The notes beneath the pieces are model-generated. The model searched no databases. It was not told where the DNA came from and saw only the letters and a program-made list of their open reading frames with translations. The position numbers and the translations under genes were made by a program. From positions 682,001 to 746,000 of the forward strand of contig NZ_JANLCM010000001.1 of assembly GCF_024979235.1 (NCBI RefSeq): DNA of 64,000 nucleotides, in the 5' to 3' direction. The DNA is from Herbiconiux aconitum (lineage in GTDB: Bacteria > Actinomycetota > Actinomycetes > Actinomycetales > Microbacteriaceae). This document shows, piece by piece, positions 18,166 to 25,469 of this stretch (within the stretch, counting starts at the first letter, position 1; every line of letters begins with the position of its first letter).

Positions 18166-19251
18166 ATGTCAACAGACGACGCTCAACGACGAGCACTGGT
18201 CATCGGAGCGACGGGGATCGCGGGGCAGTCGCTCTGCCGTGCGCTCCTGAACGAAGGTTTCCAGACGTACGGACTCTCCCGCAGCGCGAACGCCCCGGTG
18301 GAGGGCGTCATCCCGCTGGCCGCCGATCTGCTCGACCCCGCGAGCCTGGCGACGGCCGTCGCCGGCGTGCAACCGCAGCTGGTGTTCATCACCGCCTGGA
18401 TGCGTCAGGACAGCGAGAGCGAGAACATCCGGGTGAACAGCGCCATCGTGCGCAACACCCTCGACGCGGTGACCGCGGGCGGCCACGGATCAGTCGAACA
18501 CGTCGCGCTGCTCACAGGCCTCAAGCACTACCTCGGCCCCTTCGACGACTACGCGACCGGCGTCATGGCCGACACCCCCTTCCACGAAGAGGAGCCGCGG
18601 CTGTCGACCCCCAACTTCTACTACGCGCAGGAGGACGAGCTCTTCGCCGCAGCGGAACGCGACAACTTCACCTGGAGCGTGCACCGCGCGCACACCGTCT
18701 TCGGCTACGCGGTGGGCAACGCGATGAACATGGCGCTGACCCTCTCGGTCTACGCCACGATCTGCAAGCGCACGGGCGAGGTGTTCCGCTTCCCCGGCTC
18801 CGAGATGCAGTGGAACGGCGTCACCGACGTCACCGATTCCGACCTGCTCGCCGAGCAGCTGGTGTGGGCGGCCACGCATGCGGAGGGGCGCAACGAGGCC
18901 TTCAACATCGCGAACGGCGACGTGTTCCGCTGGCGCTGGCTCTGGCCGCGCATCGCGGAGAAGTTCGGCGTGGAGTGGGCCGGGTTCGACGGTTCGCCGG
19001 CTCCCCTGGCGTCGCGGATGGATCACGCCGCGGCCGAGTGGACCGCCATCGCCGCCGAGAACTCACTGGTCGAGGCCGACGTCAACCGGCTCGCGAGCTG
19101 GTGGCACACCGACGGCGACCTCGGCCGCAACCTCGAGTGCTTCACAAGCATGGACAAGAGCCGGCTGGCCGGCTTCCAGGGCTTCCGCTCGACGCCGGAG
19201 TCGTTCTTCGACAAGGTCGACCGCTACCGCGAGGCGCGCATCATCCCCTGA
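18166..19251 (+). CDS. SDR-family NAD(P)-dependent oxidoreductase, PRISE-like (enone reductase type)
   Basis: The 361-residue extended SDR has the nucleotide motif GATGIAG at residues 14-20. Instead of the classical YxxxK it has NFYYAQEDEL near 150-159, typical of the progesterone 5-beta-reductase/iridoid-synthase-like (PRISE) group. Those enzymes reduce activated C=C bonds with NADPH, and many bacterial members have unknown substrates. The tryptophan-rich tail (WRWLWPRIAEKFG) also fits. An AGGAAGG ribosome site supports the ATG at 18166. It is divergent from the importer operon and shares its TGTTCACAA sites, so it may act on the imported compound or a derivative. Confidence 0.78.
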   Translation: MSTDDAQRRALVIGATGIAGQSLCRALLNEGFQTYGLSRSANAPVEGVIPLAADLLDPASLATAVAGVQPQLVFITAWMRQDSESENIRVNSAIVRNTLDAVTAGGHGSVEHVALLTGLKHYLGPFDDYATGVMADTPFHEEEPRLSTPNFYYAQEDELFAAAERDNFTWSVHRAHTVFGYAVGNAMNMALTLSVYATICKRTGEVFRFPGSEMQWNGVTDVTDSDLLAEQLVWAATHAEGRNEAFNIANGDVFRWRWLWPRIAEKFGVEWAGFDGSPAPLASRMDHAAAEWTAIAAENSLVEADVNRLASWWHTDGDLGRNLECFTSMDKSRLAGFQGFRSTPESFFDKVDRYREARIIP

Positions 19252-19256
19252 AGTGT

Positions 19257-19326
19257 GGACTTCTCCAATCCTCGCGGTGACCGGGCCCGAAGAGAGCGCC
19301 GGTCGCCGCGAGGATTGGAGTTCTCC
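19257..19326. repeat. Long inverted repeat at convergent gene ends, copy 2 (terminator-like)
   Basis: Arms of 28 bp (19257-19284 and 19299-19326) match at 24 positions and enclose a 14-base loop. The left arm starts GGACTTCTCCAATCC and the right arm ends ATTGGAGTTCTCC. It fills the 78-bp gap between the convergent SDR and alcohol dehydrogenase genes. Length and outer sequence match the copies at 11959 and 34087, while the inner stem differs. Confidence 0.85.
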
Positions 19327-19329
19327 GGT

Positions 19330-20313
19330 CTATGCGACCGGAACGGGAGCGTTGAACTCGATGTGAGCCTTGATGACGCCGGTCTGCGCCTTGGCCTTGG
19401 CCACCGCATCCGTCGCCTCCGAGGCGCCGAGCACCTGCGTGATCAGCGGGCTGAGGTCGATGCCGCTGTTCGCGAGGAAGCGCAGCGTCTCGGGCCACAC
19501 CCCGGGCGAACCGATGGTGCCGGTGATCCGCAGTTCCTTCGACTGGACGAGGCCGAGCTGCGCCGGAGCCGAGCGGCCCACGTCGATGCCGATGAAGGCG
19601 ATCCGGGCACCGAAGCCGGCCAGTTCGAGGGCCGTGGCCATGACCTCCGGGCGCCCGCTGCACTCCACTACGACGTCGGCGCCTCGCCCGCCCGAAAGTC
19701 GGTCGAGGATGTCTGCGACGGCATCCGGATGCACGGCCTCGTTCGCGCCGAGCTCGAGCGCCACTGCGCGGCGGGCCTCACTCGGCTCCACCACGATCGT
19801 CACTGCCCCCAGAGCATGGGCGGCCGCCGTGACGGCCAGCCCGATCGGGCCGGCGCCGAGCACCACGAGCACGTCGCTGGCATCCACGTTGCCCGCCCGG
19901 AGCAGCGCGTAATAGGCCACCGAGAAGGGCTCGACGAGGGCACCGGCGTCGAAGCCCAACTCGTCGGGAAGCTTGTGCAGCCAGGCGGGCTTCACCACGA
20001 AGTAGTCGGCGGCGGCTCCGGAGATCGAGAAGCCGAAGTGGTCGTCGCCGATCACGCACTCCCCCACGACCCGGTCGCCCACGGCGAAGTCGGTCACGGC
20101 GTCGCCGATCGCGGCCACCTCGCCCGACCACTCGTGGCCCGGGATGACGGGGTAGGAGAAGGGGATGATGTAGCGGCCCTCGAGCAGCTCGATGTCGGAG
20201 TGGCACACTCCGACCCGGCGCGAGGCGACGAGGATCTCGTCGGCAGCGATCTCGGGCACCGGGATGTCGCGCACCTCGGCCACGCCTTCTTCGACGAACT
20301 GCAATGCCTTCAT
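19330..20313 (-). CDS. MDR-family alcohol dehydrogenase lacking the structural-zinc lobe
   Basis: The 327-residue protein has the catalytic-zinc residues (GVCHSDIELLEG, then GHEWSGEV) and a Rossmann motif (VVLGAGPIGLAV). The four-cysteine structural-zinc loop is replaced by GECVIGDDHFGFSISG, so it is a shorter MDR variant. EPSE after the second strand suggests NAD. It is translated from an ATG with AGAGGAAG upstream, 14 bp after the stop of a second dehydrogenase gene on the same strand. The two form an operon that begins at 21383. The frame continues upstream without stops, but that stretch is antisense-type shadow within the partner gene and not part of this protein. Confidence 0.82.
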   Translation of the reverse strand: MKALQFVEEGVAEVRDIPVPEIAADEILVASRRVGVCHSDIELLEGRYIIPFSYPVIPGHEWSGEVAAIGDAVTDFAVGDRVVGECVIGDDHFGFSISGAAADYFVVKPAWLHKLPDELGFDAGALVEPFSVAYYALLRAGNVDASDVLVVLGAGPIGLAVTAAAHALGAVTIVVEPSEARRAVALELGANEAVHPDAVADILDRLSGGRGADVVVECSGRPEVMATALELAGFGARIAFIGIDVGRSAPAQLGLVQSKELRITGTIGSPGVWPETLRFLANSGIDLSPLITQVLGASEATDAVAKAKAQTGVIKAHIEFNAPVPVA

Positions 20314-20327
20314 GTGCTGCTTCCTCT

Positions 20328-21383
20328 CTAGCGTGCGTTGATCAGGACTTTGACCTGGTCGCCGCGCGGCGAGAGCAGGGTCTCGAAACCGGACACCACG
20401 TCGGCCATGCCGACCTGGGCCGTCACGACCTTCTCCACGGGGTAGCGTCCGCGGGCGATGAGGTCGATGATGCGCGGCCAGTCGGTGACCGGGTAGCACC
20501 AGGTTCCGGTGAGGGTGATGTCGTGCTCCGACAGCACCATCGGATCGATCGAGGCCGCCTTCGTGTGCAGGCCCGTCTGCGAGATCCGGCCGGCTGAACG
20601 CACCGAGGCGATGGCGGCCTGCAGCGCGCGCTCGTTGCCCGAGCACTCGACCACGGCATCGACGCCGACGCCGTCCGTGGCGTCTTTGAGAAAGGCGGGA
20701 ACGTCGACCTGGGTGGGGTCGATGACCGTGCCCACGTCGAGACCGCGGGCGAGATCGGCGCGGAAGGGGTTGACCTCGGAGATGAAGACGTTGGCGCCGA
20801 TCGACGCGGAGTAGAGGGCGGCGAGGGCTCCGATCGGGCCGGCGCCGGTGATCAGCACCGTGTCGCCGGGGCGCACGTTCGCCGTGTCGACACCGTAGGC
20901 GGCCACGGCGGCGGGCTCGACGAGCGCGCCCTGGAGGTCGCTCACCGTCTCGGGCAACACGCTCACGTGGGTGGCGGGCACGACCGCGAGCTCGGCGATC
21001 CCGCCCCAGGCGAAGCTCAGACCGATGCAGCCCATCCGCTGGCAGAGGTGGTTGAGCGCGCGGCGGCAGTAGTAGCAGGTGCCGCAGGAGAGCAGGGGCA
21101 TCACCGAGACGCGGTCGCCGACCGTCACGTTCGTGACGCCGGCGCCCACTTCGAGCACCTCGGCCGAGAACTCGTGCCCGAGGATCTGTGGGGCTTGTGC
21201 CCCGGTGAGGGCGTGCGGGGTGCTCGGGATGACGATCGGACCCATCGCGTATTCGTGCAGGTCGGTGCCGCAGATGCCGCACCAGTACGGTCGCACCAGC
21301 ACCTCTCCCGGGCCCGCTCCGGCCGGGTCGGCGACGTCCTCGACCCGGATGTCGTGTGCTGCGTGAAAGACCGCTGCCTTCAT
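20328..21383 (-). CDS. Zinc-dependent dehydrogenase, 2,3-butanediol/polyol type
   Basis: The 351-residue protein starts MKAAVFHAAHDIRVEDV. It has the catalytic region GICGTDLHEYAMGPIVIP, the GHEFSAEV motif, all four structural-zinc cysteines (CGTCYYCRRALNHLC) and a Rossmann turn (ITGAGPIGAL). The DLHEY segment and the insertion after it are typical of (R,R)-butanediol dehydrogenase-like enzymes. Thus the likely reaction is NAD-dependent oxidation of a vicinal diol or hydroxyketone. It is first in a two-gene operon with the shorter dehydrogenase. The promoter is shared with the divergent VOC gene. Confidence 0.87.
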   Translation of the reverse strand: MKAAVFHAAHDIRVEDVADPAGAGPGEVLVRPYWCGICGTDLHEYAMGPIVIPSTPHALTGAQAPQILGHEFSAEVLEVGAGVTNVTVGDRVSVMPLLSCGTCYYCRRALNHLCQRMGCIGLSFAWGGIAELAVVPATHVSVLPETVSDLQGALVEPAAVAAYGVDTANVRPGDTVLITGAGPIGALAALYSASIGANVFISEVNPFRADLARGLDVGTVIDPTQVDVPAFLKDATDGVGVDAVVECSGNERALQAAIASVRSAGRISQTGLHTKAASIDPMVLSEHDITLTGTWCYPVTDWPRIIDLIARGRYPVEKVVTAQVGMADVVSGFETLLSPRGDQVKVLINAR

Positions 21384-21481
21384 CCCGTGCTCCTTTGCTT
21401 GGAAAGTTCATGATTACTGTACACTCTGATGTTCAGTAGGACTATTCATTGCTCATTGCCGAGCGACACGAGGAGACAACG
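21384..21481. promoter_or_regulatory. Divergent promoter region with TGTTCA half-sites
   Basis: The 98-bp AT-rich gap between the dehydrogenase operon and the VOC gene contains AGTTCA (21405-21410) and TGTTCA (21430-21435) around an ACTGTACACT core. These resemble the sites at 18030 and 27767. A shared regulator is a hypothesis only. Confidence 0.4.
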
Positions 21482-21928
21482 ATGGCGTTCGTACTCGAAG
21501 GGGTGCACCACGTGGGCATCACCGTTCGCGACATCCGACGGTCACGCGACTGGTATGCGCGGATGTTCGATCTGGAACCCGGCCCGGTCAACCACGGCAT
21601 CGGCGAAGACCTCGCGCGGAGTGTGCAGGTTCCGGATGCCGAACTCAGCTTCTCGATGATCGCCATCGGATCGACGCGCATCGAGTTCCTCGAGTACCAC
21701 GAGCCGATCGGCGACGACTTCGACCGCCGCAACTGCGACGTCGGGGCCGCCCACGTCTGCTTCGAAGTCTCCGACATCGACGCGGCGTACGCCGACCTGA
21801 ACGAGAAGGGCGCGGTCTTCAGCGGTCCCCCCGTCTCGATCGACGAGGGTGCGCTGGCCGGTTCCCGCTGGGCCTACCTCCGCGACCCCGACGGCATCCA
21901 GCTCGAGATCTGGCAGTCGCCGCGCTGA
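21482..21928 (+). CDS. VOC (glyoxalase/bleomycin-resistance/dioxygenase) family protein
   Basis: The 148-residue protein has the paired beta-alpha-beta-beta-beta modules of the vicinal-oxygen-chelate fold. The first is VHHVGITVRDIRRSRDWYAR and the second is AAHVCFEVSDIDAAYADLNE, ending in the usual RDPDGIQLEIWQ. Metal ligands would be His in HHVGI, His in AAHVCF and Glu in the final strand. Members act as lyases, isomerases, epimerases or dioxygenases, so the activity cannot be named. GAGGAGAC upstream supports the ATG at 21482. It is divergent from the dehydrogenase operon and ends 11 bp before the convergent FAD oxidase. Confidence 0.85.
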   Translation: MAFVLEGVHHVGITVRDIRRSRDWYARMFDLEPGPVNHGIGEDLARSVQVPDAELSFSMIAIGSTRIEFLEYHEPIGDDFDRRNCDVGAAHVCFEVSDIDAAYADLNEKGAVFSGPPVSIDEGALAGSRWAYLRDPDGIQLEIWQSPR

Positions 21929-21939
21929 GGTCGTGCGGG

Positions 21940-23259
21940 TCAGCGGGCGCGGGCGAAGAGGCCCGTAGGGTCGTAGCGGGTCGCCAGCGCTCGCACGCGG
22001 GCGCCGACGGCACCGGGGAAGGCGCGCTCGAAGGTCGCATCGGTGGGGTGGCTCTCGAAGTTGCGGTAGGCGCCCTCCGCGTGCGGCCAGAGCGGCCGCA
22101 CGGCGGCGCTCAGCTGACCGATGCCGGCCGGCGGGAAGGTGCTCAGCACCGCGAGCACCTCCTGGTCGCGATGGGAGTACGCCGTCGCAGAGCGGTCGAG
22201 GTCGTTCACCGCCCCGCCGAGCGAGCGCAGCTGCACGAGTGGCGAACCCGGCTGAGCCGCGACCTCCATGAGGGCACCTGCACTGTCGTCCGTGAGCGTC
22301 GGGAAGAGCGCGTTCGTCGTGGTCGACACCTGCTGACCGAGATTCGGATGCAGATGCGCCGTGGGCACCAGCATCGAGTAGGGGCCGAGCTGCGCCTCGA
22401 GAGCGAGGGTGCGCACTCCGAGCCGCGCCACCGGCTCGACCAGTGAGCGGATGCGGTCGGGCTCGCCGTCTGCCACCACGGCCGTGAGCTGCAGCACGAA
22501 CGTAGGGCCGTTCGCCAAGAGCATCCCGTTGGTGGTGAGCTCCCGCGGAGCCTCCGCCAGGTGCTCCGACCAGCGCCGGAGCGTCGCCCCGCCGCGGTCG
22601 GCCTCGATCGCGATCTGCGCGATGCCGATCGTGTCGAGGCGCACCGCCTCGATCTCGAACTCGGTGACCACCCCGACCGCGTCGCCCGCTCCACGCACGG
22701 CCCAGAACAGCTCGGGCTCGTGTTCGGCGTCGGTGCGCACGATGCGGCCGTCGGCCAGCACGACGGTGGCGGCGCGGATGCGGTCGATCGTGAGTCCGTA
22801 GCTGCGGGCGAGCCAGCCGGCACCGCCCGCGGTGGCGAGCCCGCCGACGCCGACGTTGCCATGGTCGCCCGAGCTGATGACGAGACCGTGCGGCTCGAGG
22901 GCCGCGGCCACCCGCGCCCAGCGCGCGCCGGCCTGCACCCGCACGAGGCGGGTATCCGGATCGACGACGTCGACCGCGTTCATCGCCGAGAGGTCGACGA
23001 CGATGCCGCCGTCGTTCGACGACCGGCCACTCAGCCCGTGACCGCCGCTGCGGATGGAGAGCCGGAAGTCGGTGCCGCCGGCGAAGCGGAGCGCCTCAGC
23101 GACCTCCGCTTCGCTCTCGGGGAGCAGCACGACAGCCGGCGACGACTGCGTGGTGTAGGTCGAACGGAGGCTCGCATACCGGGAGTCGCCCGGCACCACG
23201 GCTCGATCGCGGAGCGTGACAGGGAGGTCGGTGCGAGACAAACCGTCACGACGCGTCAT
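21940..23259 (-). CDS. FAD-binding oxidoreductase (PCMH / berberine-bridge type)
   Basis: The 439-residue protein has an FAD_binding_4 domain (RSGGHGLSGRSSNDGG near residues 70-85, then GGLATAGGAGWLARSYGLTID). It ends in a short BBE-like tail (YRNFESHPTD). The His in SGGHG is the usual 8-alpha-histidyl FAD attachment site; the second cysteine of bicovalent enzymes is replaced (GNVGVGGL), so monocovalent FAD is expected. Such enzymes oxidise sugars, alcohols or secondary metabolites. The ATG at 23259 overlaps the stop of the LLM gene by 4 bp, so both are in one operon. Upstream in-frame sequence belongs to the LLM gene in another frame. Confidence 0.85.
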   Translation of the reverse strand: MTRRDGLSRTDLPVTLRDRAVVPGDSRYASLRSTYTTQSSPAVVLLPESEAEVAEALRFAGGTDFRLSIRSGGHGLSGRSSNDGGIVVDLSAMNAVDVVDPDTRLVRVQAGARWARVAAALEPHGLVISSGDHGNVGVGGLATAGGAGWLARSYGLTIDRIRAATVVLADGRIVRTDAEHEPELFWAVRGAGDAVGVVTEFEIEAVRLDTIGIAQIAIEADRGGATLRRWSEHLAEAPRELTTNGMLLANGPTFVLQLTAVVADGEPDRIRSLVEPVARLGVRTLALEAQLGPYSMLVPTAHLHPNLGQQVSTTTNALFPTLTDDSAGALMEVAAQPGSPLVQLRSLGGAVNDLDRSATAYSHRDQEVLAVLSTFPPAGIGQLSAAVRPLWPHAEGAYRNFESHPTDATFERAFPGAVGARVRALATRYDPTGLFARAR

Positions 23260-24164
23260 GCCTGCGCCCGCCGTTCTGCGACGCGCGCCCGCACAGCGGG
23301 AACGACCTCGGAGGCGAAGATCTCCAGCTGACCCGGCGCATCCGTGGCCGGCCAGAAGAGGAAGGTGTCGAAGCCGAGCTCGACCGCCCACTCCGTGAGC
23401 GTCTCCACCCACAGCGACACCGGGCCGACCAGCCCGTTGCCCCCTCGGAAGGCGCCGATCGCACCGGTCACGTTGTAGATGCGCCGCACCTCCCGCGGGT
23501 CGCGACCGGCCTTCCGCGCGGCGGTATCGATGATCTCCTGCCGCTCGGGCACCTCCTCCGGCGCGATGTAGATGTTGAGCGGGCACACCCAGCCGTCGCC
23601 CGAGCGGCCCGTCACGCCGAGCATCCGCGGCATCTGACTGCCGACCCACACCTCCACCGGCTGCGGGGGAACCGGCCCGGCTTGGTAGCCGGCGATCCGG
23701 TGCTGCTCGGTGTCGGCCTGCACGACGCCGCCGCGCAACGCGCGCCGCAGGATCTGCACCGCCTCGTCGGTGAACTCCACCATCTCGCGACCACGGCGCG
23801 GCACTCCGCCCATCGCGGCCACGCCCTGCGCACTCGCGCCGCCACCGACGCCGAGGTGCACGCGACCGCCCGCCATCGTGGCGAGCGACGCGGCCGCCTT
23901 GGCGAGGATGGTCGGCGGTCGCAGCTGCAGGTCGAGCACGTCGGAGACGACGGCGATCCGTTCGGTGCGGTCGACCAGGATCGACATGAGCGTGAGCGCG
24001 TCGAGGTGGGACGGCTGGTAGGGGTGATCCTGCACCGCGAGGTACTCGAGTCCCAAGCGGTCCGCCTGCTGCGCGAGAGCCAGCGACTCCGCGAAATCGG
24101 CGGCCGCCGGATCGATGCTGATTCCGAATGTCAAAGGGTGTCCGTAGTCGACCATGTCCGACAT
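23256..24164 (-). CDS. LLM-class flavin/F420-dependent oxidoreductase
   Basis: The 302-residue luciferase-like TIM-barrel protein begins MSDMVDYGHPLTFGISID. It shows family segments LEYLAVQDHPYQPSHLD, LGVGGGASAQGVAAMGG and VEVWVGSQMPRMLGVTG. These enzymes are monooxygenases (FMN) or F420 oxidoreductases; the gene content elsewhere makes F420 possible. It is first in an operon with the FAD oxidase and is divergent from an HxlR regulator only 58 bp away. The HxlR protein probably controls it. The ATG at 24164 or a second at 24155 could serve. Confidence 0.85.
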   Translation of the reverse strand: MSDMVDYGHPLTFGISIDPAAADFAESLALAQQADRLGLEYLAVQDHPYQPSHLDALTLMSILVDRTERIAVVSDVLDLQLRPPTILAKAAASLATMAGGRVHLGVGGGASAQGVAAMGGVPRRGREMVEFTDEAVQILRRALRGGVVQADTEQHRIAGYQAGPVPPQPVEVWVGSQMPRMLGVTGRSGDGWVCPLNIYIAPEEVPERQEIIDTAARKAGRDPREVRRIYNVTGAIGAFRGGNGLVGPVSLWVETLTEWAVELGFDTFLFWPATDAPGQLEIFASEVVPAVRARVAERRAQA

Positions 24165-24202
24165 CCTGCGCGCTCCGCCGAACCCAGCGAAAAGTCAGAT
24201 TA

Positions 24203-24222
24203 GGTACTTACTATTGGTAACC
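24203..24222. promoter_or_regulatory. HxlR-type operator abutting the regulator start
   Basis: GGTACTTACTATTGGTAACC is an imperfect dyad (GGTnAC / GTnACC) that ends exactly at the HxlR ATG. There is no ribosome site between it and the ATG, which fits a leaderless mRNA and an operator overlapping the shared promoter. The sequence style matches HxlR operators elsewhere, and binding is inferred. Confidence 0.6.
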
Positions 24223-24579
24223 ATGAGCATCATCGCCACCGATCCCCGTCCGCAGCCTCCGATCCTCGCGGAGGAGGAGTGCCGCGGGTTCCAGACGGCG
24301 ATCGAACTCGTGGGCCGGCGCTGGACCGGAGCGATCCTGCTCAGCATCACCCGCGGCGCTCGACGGTTCGGCGAGATCATCCGTTCGGTCGACGGGCTGT
24401 CCGACCGCTTGCTCTCCCAGCGCCTCAAAGAGCTCGAGGCCGAGGGTCTGGTGGAGCGCACGGTCGTGCCGACCACACCTGCCCACTCCCGCTACACGCT
24501 CTCGACCCGGGGGTTCCGGCTGATGGAGGCGCTCCAGCCGCTGGTCGAGTGGGGCGTCAGCGACAACGCGCGGGGCTAG
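24223..24579 (+). CDS. HxlR-family winged-helix regulator
   Basis: The 118-residue protein has the HxlR fold: an N-terminal cysteine (EEECRGFQTAIELVGRRW) followed by FGEIIRSVDGLSDRLLSQRLKEL and the wing TPAHSRYTL. HxlR proteins often sense aldehydes, quinones or redox state through cysteines. The ATG at 24223 starts directly after the operator and is probably leaderless. It is divergent from the LLM-FAD oxidase operon, which is its likely target. Its stop codon overlaps the stop of the convergent dehydrogenase gene (CTAG). Confidence 0.88.
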   Translation: MSIIATDPRPQPPILAEEECRGFQTAIELVGRRWTGAILLSITRGARRFGEIIRSVDGLSDRLLSQRLKELEAEGLVERTVVPTTPAHSRYTLSTRGFRLMEALQPLVEWGVSDNARG

Positions 24580-25469
24580 AGCGAACGGCGGCGGGTGACC
24601 TCGGCGATGGAGGCCCAGTCGAGGTTCTCCTGACCGGCCGAGAGCGCCGATTCGAAGACCGAGCGGAGGGCGTTCTCCGACGGGAACGAGACGCCGGTCG
24701 AGTGGGCGGCATCGAGCGCCAGCATGAGGTCTTTGAAACCGAGCTCGGTGGTGAACCCGGGCGGCGAGTAGGAGCTGGTCGCGATGGCTTTGCCATAGCC
24801 GGAGTAGACGACGCCGGGAAAGAGACTGTCGCTCATCAGCTCGACGAAACGCTGGGTGTCGATGTCGCGCTTCTCGAGCATCGTGATCGCCTCCGCCAAC
24901 GCCTGCAGCGCGTGGATGATGAGGTAGTTGGCCCCGATCTTCACCGCGTTCGCCGCGCTCGGGTCGGTGCCGAAATCCCACACCCGACGGCCGATCGTCT
25001 CGAGCACGGGGCGCACCCGTTCCACGAGCACCGGATCGCCCGCGGCGAGCACCGTGAGCTGCCCCGCCGCCGCGACCGGCGGCCGGCCGAGCACGGGCGC
25101 CGCCACGTATCCGACGCCGTTGCGCTCGTGCAGCTCGGCCAGGCGGGTGGCCGCGGAGACGCCGATGGTGGCCATGTCGACGTGCACGGTTCCCTCGGGA
25201 GCCGCGGAGAGCGCATCCCCGTCGAAGAGGTCGAAGACGACGGATTCGTTCGACAGGATGGAGAAGACCGTGCCGGTGGCCAGCACCTCGGCCAGCGACG
25301 CGGCACGAACGGCACCACGGGCCACGTGCTCGTCGGCGGCGGACTCGGAGCGGTTCCAGACCACCAGTTCGTAGCCCTCGTCGATGAGGTGGCCGGCGAT
25401 CGCCGATCCCATCGAGCCGAGCCCCACAAATCCGATCGGTGACCCTGTCGGGCCCGGCCCGTCGGTCAC
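24576..25469 (-). CDS. Beta-hydroxyacid dehydrogenase (3-hydroxyisobutyrate dehydrogenase family)
   Basis: The 297-residue protein has GFVGLGSMGSAIAG at the N-terminus (NAD(P) binding). VVWNRSES follows, where Asn-Arg suggests NADP, and the catalytic lysine is in NAVKIGANYL (about residue 173). The helical C-terminal domain is typical. It should oxidise or reduce a beta-hydroxyacid such as 3-hydroxyisobutyrate or tartronate semialdehyde. The start is a GTG that overlaps the stop of the M24 gene (GTGA), so it is translationally coupled as the third gene of the SDR-M24 operon. Confidence 0.87.
   Translation of the reverse strand: MTDGPGPTGSPIGFVGLGSMGSAIAGHLIDEGYELVVWNRSESAADEHVARGAVRAASLAEVLATGTVFSILSNESVVFDLFDGDALSAAPEGTVHVDMATIGVSAATRLAELHERNGVGYVAAPVLGRPPVAAAGQLTVLAAGDPVLVERVRPVLETIGRRVWDFGTDPSAANAVKIGANYLIIHALQALAEAITMLEKRDIDTQRFVELMSDSLFPGVVYSGYGKAIATSSYSPPGFTTELGFKDLMLALDAAHSTGVSFPSENALRSVFESALSAGQENLDWASIAEVTRRRSL

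Noticed and set aside
19330..21411. Apparent 693-residue double dehydrogenase
   Set aside because: The frame of the 19330-20313 gene happens to stay open upstream, but those codons are non-homologous and overlap the real 20328-21383 dehydrogenase in another frame. A ribosome site at 20313 marks the true start.
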